Shown here piece by piece: positions 34,045 to 42,758 of a stretch of 64,000 bases of DNA. Position 1 is the first letter of the stretch, and every line of letters begins with the position of its first letter. Below the pieces are notes generated by a model. The model saw only the letters and a program-made list of their open reading frames with translations. It was not told where the DNA came from and searched no databases. A program made the translations under genes and the position numbers. The DNA comes from Micromonospora chokoriensis (lineage in GTDB: Bacteria > Actinomycetota > Actinomycetes > Mycobacteriales > Micromonosporaceae), in assembly GCF_900091505.1 (NCBI RefSeq), contig NZ_LT607409.1, forward strand, positions 4,402,001-4,466,000. The letters run 5' to 3'.

Positions 34045-35028
34045 GTGGCGTTGACCACGGCGCCCGACCCGACCCGACGCGGTGCCGGCACCGACCGGGC
34101 CCACACCGACCGGCGTGGGCCCGGCCGTCTCCGGCACAGCGAAGGTCTGTCGGGGTACGTCTTCCTGTCGCCGTGGCTCATCGGGCTGATGGGTGTCACG
34201 GCGGTCCCCATGCTGTTGTCGCTCTACCTGAGCTTCACCAACTACGACATCCTCACCCCGTTCTCCGAGGTGCAGTGGGTGGGGCTGGCCAACTACGAGC
34301 GGATGTTCACCGCCGACCCGTCGTACTGGCACGCGGTGCGGGTGACACTGACCTTCGCGCTGATCGCCGTGCCGTTGAAGCTCGCCGCCGCCCTCGGCGT
34401 GGCCCTGCTGCTCAACCGCGCCTGGCGCGGCGTCGGGCTGTTCCGCGGGCTGTTCTACCTGCCGTCGCTGCTCGGCGGCAGCGTCGCGCTGGCCATCGTC
34501 TGGGTCAACATGTTCAACCGCGACGGCGCGTTCAACTCGTTGCTGAGCCTCTTCGGCATCACCGGCAAACCGTGGGTCAACGACCCGGACTGGGCCCTGG
34601 AGACGCTGATGGTGCTCGCCATCTGGCAGTTCGGCGCACCGATGGTGATCTTCCTGGCCGGGCTCAAGCAGGTGCCCACCGAGCTCTACGAGGCCGCCTC
34701 GGTCGACGGGGCCGGCCGGTTCCGCCAGTTCCGCAACGTCACACTGCCGATGCTCTCCCCGGTCATCTTCTTCAACCTGGTCCTGGAGACCATCAACGGG
34801 TTCCAGGGCTTCACCGCCGCGTTCGTGCTCAGCAACGGCACCGGCGGCCCGGTCGACTCCACCCTGATGTACACGCTGAACCTCTACATCACCGGCTTCA
34901 CCGAGCTCGACATGGGCTACGCCTCGGCGATGGCCTGGGTGTTCCTGCTCGCCATCGCGGCGATCACCGCGGTCTTCTTCACCACCGGACGGTTCTGGGT
35001 GCACTACTCCGACGGGGAGGACCGGTGA
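34045..35028 (+). CDS. ABC sugar transporter permease 1 (MalF-type)
   Basis: 327 aa, GTG with GAGGAGAGGAG upstream. About six membrane segments (LSPWLIGLMGVTAVPMLLSL; VTLTFALIAVPLKLAAALGV; LMVLAIWQFGAPMVIFLAGL). The EAA loop for the ATPase is present: ELYEAASVDGAGRFRQFRNV TLP. It partners the next gene product. No dedicated ATP-binding subunit is encoded nearby; actinobacteria commonly share an MsiK-like ATPase, which would explain this. Confidence 0.9.
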   Translation: MALTTAPDPTRRGAGTDRAHTDRRGPGRLRHSEGLSGYVFLSPWLIGLMGVTAVPMLLSLYLSFTNYDILTPFSEVQWVGLANYERMFTADPSYWHAVRVTLTFALIAVPLKLAAALGVALLLNRAWRGVGLFRGLFYLPSLLGGSVALAIVWVNMFNRDGAFNSLLSLFGITGKPWVNDPDWALETLMVLAIWQFGAPMVIFLAGLKQVPTELYEAASVDGAGRFRQFRNVTLPMLSPVIFFNLVLETINGFQGFTAAFVLSNGTGGPVDSTLMYTLNLYITGFTELDMGYASAMAWVFLLAIAAITAVFFTTGRFWVHYSDGEDR

Positions 35029-35909
35029 TGGCGACCCCGACCGCCGTAGCGCCACCGAGCCCACGCCGACGCCCCGGCGGTCGGCCCGTGCTGCGGCTGC
35101 TGATCCTGGTGGCGATCGTCGCCGTGGTGCTCTACCCGTTGATCTGGATGATCGGCACCTCGGTGAAGTCCCAGGAGGAGATCGTCAACAACCTCGGGCT
35201 GCTGCCCGAGCGGTTCACCCCGGGCAACTACACCGCCGGCTGGTCCAACTTCGACGTCACCTTCGGCCGGTTCTTCCTCAACAGCGCCATGGTCAGCCTG
35301 CTCACCGTGGTCGGCAACGGCCTCTCCTGTCTGCTGGCCGCGTACGCCTTCGCCCGGCTGCGGTTCCGGCTGCGCGGCATGTGGTTCGCCGTCATGATCG
35401 GCACGCTGCTGCTGCCCCAACACGTCCTGATCGTGCCGCAGTACATCCTGTTCCGGACGCTCGGGCTGGTCGGCGGCGACTGGCCCTACCTGCCGCTGCT
35501 CATCCCGCAGTTCCTGGCCACCGAGGCGTTCTTCGTCTTCCTGATGGTGCAGTTCATGCGCGGTGTGCCGCGTGAGCTGGACGAGGCGGCCCGGATCGAC
35601 GGCGCCGGCCCGTTCGGCATCTTCCGGCACATCATCCTGCCGCTGAGCCGCCCGGCCCTGGTCACCACGGCGATCTTCTCCTTCATCTGGACCTGGAACG
35701 ACTTCTTCCGACAACTGGTCTTCCTGTCCCAACTGGAGGACTACACGGTGCCGGTCGCGCTGACCCTCTTCATCGACTCGACCAGCCAGAGCGCGGTCGG
35801 GCCGATGTTCGCCATGTCGGTGCTGTCGTTGCTGCCGGTCTTCCTGTTCTTCGTCGCCTTCCAGCGGATGCTCGTCGAGGGGATCAACACCAGTGGCATC
35901 AAGGGCTGA
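35028..35909 (+). CDS. ABC sugar transporter permease 2 (MalG-type)
   Basis: 293 aa. The ATG at 35028 overlaps the previous stop by one base (TGATG). Six membrane segments starting with LRLLILVAIVAVVLYPLIWM; EAA motif ELDEAARIDGAGPFGIFRHI ILP. The C-terminus ends FQRMLVEGINTSGIKG, the usual MalG-like ending. It forms the heterodimeric channel with permease 1. Confidence 0.9.
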   Translation: MATPTAVAPPSPRRRPGGRPVLRLLILVAIVAVVLYPLIWMIGTSVKSQEEIVNNLGLLPERFTPGNYTAGWSNFDVTFGRFFLNSAMVSLLTVVGNGLSCLLAAYAFARLRFRLRGMWFAVMIGTLLLPQHVLIVPQYILFRTLGLVGGDWPYLPLLIPQFLATEAFFVFLMVQFMRGVPRELDEAARIDGAGPFGIFRHIILPLSRPALVTTAIFSFIWTWNDFFRQLVFLSQLEDYTVPVALTLFIDSTSQSAVGPMFAMSVLSLLPVFLFFVAFQRMLVEGINTSGIKG

Positions 35910-36552
35910 ACCGGCCTCCAGGGCTGAACCTGTCGACGCCGTCGGAGGGCGCGACTGGCGCGACGTCGTCCGCGACGCCGCCGACCTCGCGCTGCTCGGC
36001 ATCCTGCTGACCCTCGCCGCCCTGCCGATGCTCACCGCCGCCGCGGCGGTGGGCACGGCCAGCGCGGCAGTGCACGACTGGACGCGTACCGGCGGTTGGC
36101 CGTCCGCGCGGACCACGCTGCGCCGCTTCGGCCGCGCGCTGCTGCCCGGGGCGCCGGTCAGTCTGCTCGCGCTCGCCGTGGCCGGGCTGCTCGCCGCCGA
36201 CCTGGTGGCACTGGCCACCGGCCGGGTGCCCGGCGGCCCGGTGGCGCTGCTGGTGACGGCGCTGGTCGCGGCGGGCCTGGCCGGGTACGCCGGGCTGGTC
36301 GTCGTCGAGGTGGGCGGTGGCGGACCGTGGCGGGAGGCGGCCCGCTCGGCGGCGCGGGCCTGCCTCGACGCACCCACCCGCTGGGCCGCGCTCACCGGGG
36401 TCGTCGCGCTGGCCGGGCTGCTCGCCGTCCTGGTCACCCCGGTCGCGGTGCCGATCCTCGCCGGCTACACGCTGGCCGCCCTGCACGCCGTCGCCAACCG
36501 CCGGCAGGCCTCCGTCGGTCAGCCGGTCGCGGCGCATCTGGACGCGCCGTGA
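35893..36552 (+). CDS. YesL/DUF624-like membrane protein
   Basis: 219 aa, GTG overlapping the permease 2 end by 17 bp. Four to five hydrophobic helices (LALLGILLTLAALPMLTAAA; VSLLALAVAGLLAADLVALA; VALLVTALVAAGLAGYAGLV; ALTGVVALAGLLAVLVTPVA). Its size, topology and place after two sugar permeases match the YesL/DUF624 family often found beside carbohydrate ABC importers. The function of the family is unknown. Confidence 0.65.
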   Translation: MASRAEPASRAEPVDAVGGRDWRDVVRDAADLALLGILLTLAALPMLTAAAAVGTASAAVHDWTRTGGWPSARTTLRRFGRALLPGAPVSLLALAVAGLLAADLVALATGRVPGGPVALLVTALVAAGLAGYAGLVVVEVGGGGPWREAARSAARACLDAPTRWAALTGVVALAGLLAVLVTPVAVPILAGYTLAALHAVANRRQASVGQPVAAHLDAP

Positions 36553-37397
36553 GCACCGGAGAGCCGGTGCGGCTGCTGGTCGGCGGGGCCGAGGTGGCCC
36601 GGTACGTCGTCGACCCGGCGCTGGACGCGCGGCACGGCCCCCGGCCGTACCTGCATCCGGTCCGCACCCTCGGCGGCACTGTCGTCACCGACGCGCTGCC
36701 CGCCGACCACGTGTGGCACCTCGGCGCGTCCCTGGCGGTGCAGGACGTCAACGGCAGCAACCTCTGGGGTGGGCGCACCTACGTGCGCGACGTCGGCTAC
36801 ACCTGGCGCGACGACCATGGCGTCATCGCCCACACCGGGGAGGTCGAGCGGTCCCCGGGCCGGTACGTCCACGACCTCCAGTGGCGCGACCGGGCCGGCG
36901 GGGTCCTGTTGACCGAACGGCGGTGGCTCGCCGCGTCGGCGCTGACGCCGGACATCTGGCGGCTCGACCTGGAGACCGTGCTCGTCGCGCCGGACGACCG
37001 GGAGGTGCGTCTGGGCAGCCCGGCCACCAACGGACGCCCGGGCGGGGCCGGCTACGGCGGGTTCTTCTGGCGGGCGGTCGCCGACGGCGAGCCGGAGGTG
37101 TTCACCGTCGACGCCGCCGGGGAGGAGACGGTCAACGGCAGTTCGGCGCCGTGGCTCGCGCTGACCGGCGTCGGGTCGGACGGCGGGGCGTACACCCTGG
37201 TCTTCGCGGGTCTTGGTCGGGGCGACAGGTGGTTCGTGCGGACCGGGATGTATCCGGGGGTCTGTGTGGCGTTCGCGTTCGACCGCCCGGCGGTGCTGCC
37301 GGTGGGTGGGAGCCGGCACGGCCGGTACCGGGTGTGGGTGGCCGACGGCACCCTCAACCGGGACGCCGTCGCCGGCCTGGTCGCGCTGGCGCCCTGA
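36549..37397 (+). CDS. PmoA-family (DUF6807) protein
   Basis: 282 aa, GTG overlapping the YesL-like stop (GTGA). Characteristic pattern: PYLHPVRTLGGTVVTDALPA DHVWHLGASLAVQDVNGSNL WGG, RDDHGVIAHTGEVERSPGR, LATNGRPGGAGYGGFFWRA-like loop and C-terminal MYPGVCVAFAFDRPAVLPVG. These proteins are beta-sandwich and often clustered with plant-polysaccharide genes; the name PmoA is historical and methane oxidation is not implied. It probably processes an imported sugar derivative. It is the last gene of the importer operon. Confidence 0.75.
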   Translation: MSTGEPVRLLVGGAEVARYVVDPALDARHGPRPYLHPVRTLGGTVVTDALPADHVWHLGASLAVQDVNGSNLWGGRTYVRDVGYTWRDDHGVIAHTGEVERSPGRYVHDLQWRDRAGGVLLTERRWLAASALTPDIWRLDLETVLVAPDDREVRLGSPATNGRPGGAGYGGFFWRAVADGEPEVFTVDAAGEETVNGSSAPWLALTGVGSDGGAYTLVFAGLGRGDRWFVRTGMYPGVCVAFAFDRPAVLPVGGSRHGRYRVWVADGTLNRDAVAGLVALAP

Positions 37398-37444
37398 CCC
37401 CGCGCGCGACGATCAGCCCCAGCCTCCGGCGCGCCCTGCGGCCG

Positions 37445-38215
37445 TCAGCGGCCGGGCAGCGCGGCGGTGACCCGGATGGCTTTGACGATCGCCGGGATCG
37501 AGCCGATCAGCAGCACCAGCCCCCAGATGATCGCGATGATCGCGAAGACCAGCGCCGCCACGTCGTCGACGATGCTGACCAGGATCACCGGCACCAGGTT
37601 GTGCAGGAACTCCAGCACGACGGTGCACAGCAGGGTGGTGAGGATCAGCAGGACGAGGCCTTTGTTCTGCAGGAACCGGGGCTGGGCCAGCACCAGCAGC
37701 CCGGCCCACACGAGCTTGAGCAGCAGCACCAGCCCGAGCACCACCGCCGCGTCGCCGACCGGGAAGAACCCCCACAGGGCGAGGTACGCCAGTGTGCCGA
37801 ACGGGACGGCCAGGAACAGCGACACCATGATCATCAATTCGACGAACGCGATGAGCAGCGCGATCAGCCCCACGATGATCAGGATGATCGAGAAGATCAG
37901 GCCGGCGACGCCCTGCACCCGGCCCTGGACCCGCTCCGGCAGCAGCAGACCCAGGCAGAACAGCCCGGTGCTCCAGACCGCCACCGCGTCGATCAACGCC
38001 AGGTAACCGGTGCCCCGGCCGGACGGCTCGCTGACCCCGGACACGTCGTCGATCTCGACGTCCAACGCTCTGGCGCTGTCCGCGAGCGCCGCCCCGGCGT
38101 CACCGCCGCCGATCAGCAGCCCGGCGCCCAACTCCACAGCGATCGCCAGGACGATGGCGAGCATGGCCAGCAGCAGGAACGGTTTGCGCAGGTCACCCAC
38201 GGCGGAACCCTCCAC
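37445..38215 (-). CDS. CIS-2 polytopic membrane protein, 256 aa
   Basis: ATG at 38215. At least six hydrophobic helices: N-terminal FLLLAMLAIVLAIAVELGAG, then a hydrophilic external-looking loop (residues ~45-70), and a run including AGLIFSIILIIVGLIALLIA FVELMIM, GDAAVVLGLVLLLKLVWAGL and LVFAIIAIIWGLVLLIGSIP. No conserved channel motif is recognised. It lies 5 bp after the 153-aa gene on the same strand and is the last gene of the CIS-2 run; a role in anchoring or membrane permeability is inferred from position only. Confidence 0.6.
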   Translation of the reverse strand: MEGSAVGDLRKPFLLLAMLAIVLAIAVELGAGLLIGGGDAGAALADSARALDVEIDDVSGVSEPSGRGTGYLALIDAVAVWSTGLFCLGLLLPERVQGRVQGVAGLIFSIILIIVGLIALLIAFVELMIMVSLFLAVPFGTLAYLALWGFFPVGDAAVVLGLVLLLKLVWAGLLVLAQPRFLQNKGLVLLILTTLLCTVVLEFLHNLVPVILVSIVDDVAALVFAIIAIIWGLVLLIGSIPAIVKAIRVTAALPGR

Positions 38216-38220
38216 TCAGC

Positions 38221-38682
38221 TCAGGACGTCGCCACGACGACGGTGCAGGAACCGAGGCCGGGACAGCGCACGCCGACCGACGTGGCCTCGTCGACGGCCA
38301 CCTTCGCCACGGCTCCGGTGCCGTCGCCGGCCGGTTCGACCTCGTCGCGGATGGTCAGGTCGGCGTCGCCCGGGGCCGGCGCGGTGACCGTGAACCGCGC
38401 CGCGCTGCGCAGCACCAGGGTGCGTAACCCACCGGGGTCGGCGATCCGCAGCTCACAGCTACCCGAGAAGACCAGCCGGCCGGGCTCCTCGAAGCAGTCG
38501 GCGCTGACCGTGCCCGGGTCCACGGTGGCGCGTTCGCCGCCCAGCGCCCCCAACCGGTCGACCAGGCCGTGTCGGGAGCCCGGGTCACCCCGGTCGTCGC
38601 GACCCGCCCCGACCGCGACCACGAACAGCGCCACCAGCAGGACGGCGAGCACGCCCAGCAGCGCCTTCTGCCGGCCGCTCAT
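38221..38682 (-). CDS. CIS-2 signal-anchored small protein, 153 aa
   Basis: The ATG overlaps the upstream stop (ATGA). An N-terminal membrane anchor (KALLGVLAVLLVALFVVAVG AG) is followed by a ~120-residue beta-rich domain with two Cys pairs (DCFEEPG, SGSCELRI; VRCPGLGSCTVVV), suggesting an extracytoplasmic disulfide-bonded domain. The family is unknown. It is translationally coupled to the 307-aa anchored protein, with which it may form a surface complex. Confidence 0.55.
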   Translation of the reverse strand: MSGRQKALLGVLAVLLVALFVVAVGAGRDDRGDPGSRHGLVDRLGALGGERATVDPGTVSADCFEEPGRLVFSGSCELRIADPGGLRTLVLRSAARFTVTAPAPGDADLTIRDEVEPAGDGTGAVAKVAVDEATSVGVRCPGLGSCTVVVATS

Positions 38683-39602
38683 CGCGCGGCGGCCGGTGAC
38701 ACGACCTCGCTGAACCGGAGCACGTCTACACCGGCGAAGTACCGGCTGGTGCCCTGCGTCTTGCCGACCACCAGCAGGGTGACCTGGTGCGCGCCCCTGG
38801 TGAGCTGGACCGTGCCGACGTCCACGAACTCCGTCTTCCGCACCGTCGGCGTGAACCCGAGGAACGTGCCACCGACCTGGTTGCCGTCGACGGCGAAGAC
38901 GGTGTTGGCGTAGTCGAGCGAGGTGGTGCGGACCGCGGCGAACCGCCAGGTGCCGTCGGCCGGGATCCGCACCGTCACGGTCACCCGGTCGCCGATGGCC
39001 AGGCCCTGGAAGAACAGTTGCTCGCCGCCGGACCAGGTCACCCCACAGCAGTCCGGCTGCGCCGCCACCGTCGCCTTGCTCTTGCCCGGTGACTCCACCG
39101 TCGCGCCGTCGATGAGGCTCTCCGCTTCGACGGTGACCACCCGCGGCTCGCCCGGACCGTCGTCGCGGGTCAGCAGGACCACGCCCACGGTCACCACCAC
39201 CAACACCAACGCCGCCGCGGCGGCGATCCACCACCAGGGGGTACGCCGTGGCGGCGCGACCGCCCGCACCTCGTAGGTGACCCGACCGCTGGACCGGGAA
39301 CTCTCCTCCGGCGCGGTGTTCGCCGAGTACGCGAACCCGGTCATGTCGTAGCGCCGGGGAGCGGTGCCGGCCGGCACCGCCAGTTTGACCAGGAACGACA
39401 CCGAACCCTGACCGGGTACCACCCGTTGCGGCTCGGCGACGGTGAACCACGCCCGCTGGGAACCGTCACCGGGGGCGACGTCGAACACGACAGTGTCCGG
39501 GGCGTTGCCCGGGTTGGAGACGGTGAACGTCAGCTCGCCGCTGTTGCGGGGATCGAGGGTGAACTGTTCGGCGGCGGCGACGACCGCCCACTCGGTGGTC
39601 AT
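38679..39602 (-). CDS. CIS-2 membrane-anchored protein with carbohydrate-binding-like domain
   Basis: 307 aa, ATGA overlap with tail protein I. Residues 1-115: an Ig-like beta domain (GELTFTVSNPGNAPDTVVFD; SVSFLVKLAVPAGTAPRRYD) with no signal peptide. Residues ~123-146: one membrane span (WWWIAAAAALVLVVVTVGVV L). Residues ~157-307: beta-sandwich resembling CBM6/CBM35 (VEAESLIDGATVESPG; LAIGDRVTVTVRIPADGTWR; YFAGVDVLRF). Predicted topology is Ig domain inside, CBM-like domain outside. It could dock the tail to the membrane and touch the cell wall, comparable in layout to what I recall of Streptomyces CisA; this parallel is inference. Confidence 0.6.
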   Translation of the reverse strand: MTTEWAVVAAAEQFTLDPRNSGELTFTVSNPGNAPDTVVFDVAPGDGSQRAWFTVAEPQRVVPGQGSVSFLVKLAVPAGTAPRRYDMTGFAYSANTAPEESSRSSGRVTYEVRAVAPPRRTPWWWIAAAAALVLVVVTVGVVLLTRDDGPGEPRVVTVEAESLIDGATVESPGKSKATVAAQPDCCGVTWSGGEQLFFQGLAIGDRVTVTVRIPADGTWRFAAVRTTSLDYANTVFAVDGNQVGGTFLGFTPTVRKTEFVDVGTVQLTRGAHQVTLLVVGKTQGTSRYFAGVDVLRFSEVVSPAAAR

Positions 39603-40114
39603 GGCGACTCCTCTTCCAGGACGATCTCGACGGTCGCCGAGGCGGGCTTCTCCGCCTCGACGATGCGGGTGATCACGGCGAGCTGACCGGCGGCGGCTGC
39701 CGGCACCCGCACCACCACGTGGAACGGCTGCTCGGCGGGTTCGTCGATGGCGAAGCCCACCATTCCGGTGGCCAGTTCCAGGGCGCGACGCATCCCGTAC
39801 GGGGTGCCGCGCCACCGGGCCAGCAGCGCGGCGTCGGCCACCAGGTCACGCAACCGGCCCACCGGCAGCGGCAGCGGGGTGTCCGGCCGGGGTGACGCCA
39901 CCACGTGGTCCATCGCCACCCAGCCGGTCAACCGCACGACCATCGCGTCCGGCGCCCGGTACGGGTCGAACAGGGCGTCCACCTCGGCGAGGATCGCCTC
40001 GTCCGGGGCGTGCAGCGCCTCCATGACGTCCAGCAGCGTCCAGAGCACGCTGCCGGGCACGCAGGCCCGCTGGTAGGCGGCGGGCAGCAGCCGCTCAATC
40101 GCCGAGCGTCGCAT
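39599..40114 (-). CDS. Tail protein I-like baseplate protein (CIS-2)
   Basis: 171 aa, ATG at 40114 overlapping the end of the gpJ-propeller gene. The start (RRSAIERLLPAAYQRACVPG SVLWTLLDVMEALHAP) and central Trp/Gly motif (LARWRGTPYGMRRALELATG) match the phage tail protein I / eCIS baseplate family, in which short helices lead to RGT..GL..LL. In P2 gpI follows gpJ, as here. It links the wedge to fibres or outer baseplate. It is about the size of other family members. Confidence 0.75.
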   Translation of the reverse strand: MRRSAIERLLPAAYQRACVPGSVLWTLLDVMEALHAPDEAILAEVDALFDPYRAPDAMVVRLTGWVAMDHVVASPRPDTPLPLPVGRLRDLVADAALLARWRGTPYGMRRALELATGMVGFAIDEPAEQPFHVVVRVPAAAAGQLAVITRIVEAEKPASATVEIVLEEESP

Positions 40115-42758
40115 CCTGGCGCACCACCTCGATGTCGTGCTCGCCGGAGCAGAGCAGCCAGGTATCCGGGACGGTCACCACGTCGGCGGTGGCCTGGTTG
40201 GCGCTGGGTGTCCAGTCGACAGCGGTGGCGCTGCGGTACACGCCGCGTTCGCCGCCGGCCAGGATGAGCCGCTCCGCCGCGCCGGACCCGCCGCCGCTCC
40301 CGCCGGTTGCGGCACCGCCGCTCCCGCCGGTCGCCGGGCCGTTCACGGCGATGGCGTCGACCGGCACGAACCGGGTCCGGTCCCGCAGCGGCAACCCGCA
40401 GTTCACCGACACCGGCTGCCACTGCGGCTGCGCGGCCAGGGTGTCCAGCCGCAGCACCCCGCCGCTCTGCGTGGCCGCCACCGCCAGCGACCCGGCGAAC
40501 GCCACGTCCCGGCAGGTGCCGCCGATCCACCCGGACTGCGTCGACTGCCACTTCACGTCGGACTCGAACAGCCGGGTGCGATGGCAGCCCTGGCCGGGCT
40601 TCCTCGGGTCCGGCTCGCCGGCCCCGCTCCACAGCAGGGTGGCCGGTCCGTCGTACTGCACGGCGAGGACCCGGTTGTCCACGTTCGACAACCCGACGTG
40701 GGCGAAGCTGCCGGGCCGGCCGCCGGCGGTCGACAGGTACACCCCGAAACTCGCCTGCGCGGCCACCGCGACGCCCGGCGCGCCCCGCTCCGAGACGAAC
40801 GTGCGGACCGCGTAGAACCCCCGGTCGGCGTCGGACGGGTCGACCAGGATCTGCAACGGCACCGCCCCCGGCAGCAGCGACACCTCGTACAGGCCGGTGT
40901 CGGTCGCCACCAGCAGCGCACCGGCGCCGTCGCGGTCCAGCCAGGCCACGTCGGAGATCCGCGAGTCCAGATCGGTGAGCAGGGACCACGTCTCGCCGAG
41001 GTCGCTGCTCAGGTGCACCCGGGAGCCGCCGGAGGCGCGCACCGTCACCACGGCCACCGAGCCGGGACGCGCCACGATGCCCGGCCGTACCGGGGCGGGG
41101 GCGGGCGCCACCCGCAACACCGTCTCGCCCTCGAAGCGGCCCGCCGGTTCCCAGCCCGCGCCGCCGTTGCTGGAGCGGAACACCACCGGACCACGCCCGG
41201 CATACCAGGTGCGGGGCTGGTACTGGTCCACGGCCAGGGCGCGGACCTCCGCGTCGGGTGCCTCGTCGACCACGAACCGCACCGACTCGACGTAGCGCAC
41301 ACCCGGCTCGGCGTGCTCCAACAACCGGTACACGTTGGACGCCCGCAGCGGCTCACCGAACGGCCACCCGGTCGGGTTGAGCGCGGTCGGCAGCGGACTC
41401 AACGTCTGGTGCAGCCGGTCGTGGATGCGACTCCGGACGGCGTCCACGTCCTCCTCCCGGCGGACCACCACCCGGGCCCGCACCGACACCGCCTTGAAAC
41501 GGGCCCAGGAAGCCCGGGACCGGACACCGACCATCCGGCGTTCCTCCAGGTCCGCCTCGACGCGGTGCCGGGCCTCGGGCACCTCGTGCTCGCGCAGCAC
41601 CGCGACCGGGAGCCGACCGTTGGGACGAGCGGTCGGCGGCACGTACGGCACCAGCACCACCTCGACCTCACCCGGCCGGGCGAAGCTGTACACCGCCGCG
41701 CGGGTGAACGCCCGGGCCCGCGCCACCGCGCCGGAGCTGGTGGCGAGCACCTCGAAGTCGCGGGCGGTCACCGCCCGCTGCTGCGCGAAGAACTCGTACG
41801 GGCCGCGCAGCAGCACCGACTCCAGCGCCTCGGTCTCGCGGCCACCGGCGGCCGGCGCGGGGTTGTCCACCCGCACCCCGGGCAGCGGGTCACGCAGGCT
41901 GGTCAGGGTGCCCGCCGCCACGTTGCCGGTGGGCCCACCACCGCGGCGGTACCAGAGCCGGACCTGCCGCCCGGCCGGCGGCACCGCCGCGACGGTCACC
42001 AGCGTCGGGGTCCCCACCGAGGCCTGCGCGGCGGCGGGCGGTCGCAGGTCCAGGGCCGGGGCGAAGGTGACGGTGCCCGAGCAGCGGTCGACCCGGTACG
42101 CCTTCGACTGGGGGCCGAGCCCGGCGAAACTGTCCACCGGTTGCCAGATCTCGAACGTGCGCCCGTCGTGCTCGCGGGCCGCCGCGCCCAACTCGACGGT
42201 GCCGGACGGCACCTCCACGCCGAGCAGCAGGTCCAACGGTTCGGCGGTGTGCGCCAACGGCGCGTGGGCGGCCCGCAGCACCTGACCCGGCTGGCCGGTC
42301 CCCACACCGAGCAACTCCGCCTCGACCGTCTCGCAGTGGTGCATCCGTACCGTCACCGACGTCTCGTCGGCGGGCAGCACCGCCGGTTCGGTGGTGACGA
42401 ACACGACCGGCCGGGGGTCCGCGCCGCGAGCCGCCGCGACCCGCAGGCCGGCCGGGATCCGGACCGCCGCGCGGTCGGTGCCGGTACGCGTGAAGAGGAC
42501 GTCCGCCCACGCGGCGGTGGGTGCGTGCCGGGCGACCCCGAGCAGGTTCAGGAACGAGACGTACGCCTTGTCCGGCAACTGGTTCAGCCGGTAGATCATC
42601 ACCTCGGTCAGGTGCGCGAACGCCTCCACCAGCGCCATGCCGGGGTCGTGCGCCGACAGGTCGGTCCACGCCGGGCAGGACTGCCGGATCCGTTCCCGGG
42701 CCTCGGTGACGAGGTCGAGGAAACCGCGGTCGTCCAGGTGCGGCACGGGCAGTGTCAT
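40095..42758 (-). CDS. Baseplate J-like protein fused to a beta-propeller (CIS-2)
   Basis: 887 aa. I chose the ATG at 42758, coupled to the gp25-like stop (ATGA) with GGAGG upstream. Residues 1-~520 are the eCIS baseplate-J type: VPHLDDRGFLDLVTEARERI, DPGMALVEAFAHLTEVMIYR LNQLPDK, FFAQQRAVTARDFEVLAT and the wedge end WPFGEPLRASNVYRLLEHAE. Residues ~525-887 are extra and look like a sialidase/Ycf48-type propeller: Asp-box motifs FRSSNGGAGWEP and SSDLGETWSLL, then repeated blade-like strands (GALLVATDTGLYEV; RLILAGGERGVYRS) and a Gly-rich loop. The propeller could face outward and bind a ligand. Confidence 0.75.
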   Translation of the reverse strand: MTLPVPHLDDRGFLDLVTEARERIRQSCPAWTDLSAHDPGMALVEAFAHLTEVMIYRLNQLPDKAYVSFLNLLGVARHAPTAAWADVLFTRTGTDRAAVRIPAGLRVAAARGADPRPVVFVTTEPAVLPADETSVTVRMHHCETVEAELLGVGTGQPGQVLRAAHAPLAHTAEPLDLLLGVEVPSGTVELGAAAREHDGRTFEIWQPVDSFAGLGPQSKAYRVDRCSGTVTFAPALDLRPPAAAQASVGTPTLVTVAAVPPAGRQVRLWYRRGGGPTGNVAAGTLTSLRDPLPGVRVDNPAPAAGGRETEALESVLLRGPYEFFAQQRAVTARDFEVLATSSGAVARARAFTRAAVYSFARPGEVEVVLVPYVPPTARPNGRLPVAVLREHEVPEARHRVEADLEERRMVGVRSRASWARFKAVSVRARVVVRREEDVDAVRSRIHDRLHQTLSPLPTALNPTGWPFGEPLRASNVYRLLEHAEPGVRYVESVRFVVDEAPDAEVRALAVDQYQPRTWYAGRGPVVFRSSNGGAGWEPAGRFEGETVLRVAPAPAPVRPGIVARPGSVAVVTVRASGGSRVHLSSDLGETWSLLTDLDSRISDVAWLDRDGAGALLVATDTGLYEVSLLPGAVPLQILVDPSDADRGFYAVRTFVSERGAPGVAVAAQASFGVYLSTAGGRPGSFAHVGLSNVDNRVLAVQYDGPATLLWSGAGEPDPRKPGQGCHRTRLFESDVKWQSTQSGWIGGTCRDVAFAGSLAVAATQSGGVLRLDTLAAQPQWQPVSVNCGLPLRDRTRFVPVDAIAVNGPATGGSGGAATGGSGGGSGAAERLILAGGERGVYRSATAVDWTPSANQATADVVTVPDTWLLCSGEHDIEVVRQDATLGD

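Noticed and set aside
37467..38006. 179-codon plus-strand open frame rich in Ser/Thr/Met
   Set aside because: It is antisense to a polytopic membrane protein; hydrophobic codons read backwards give this composition.
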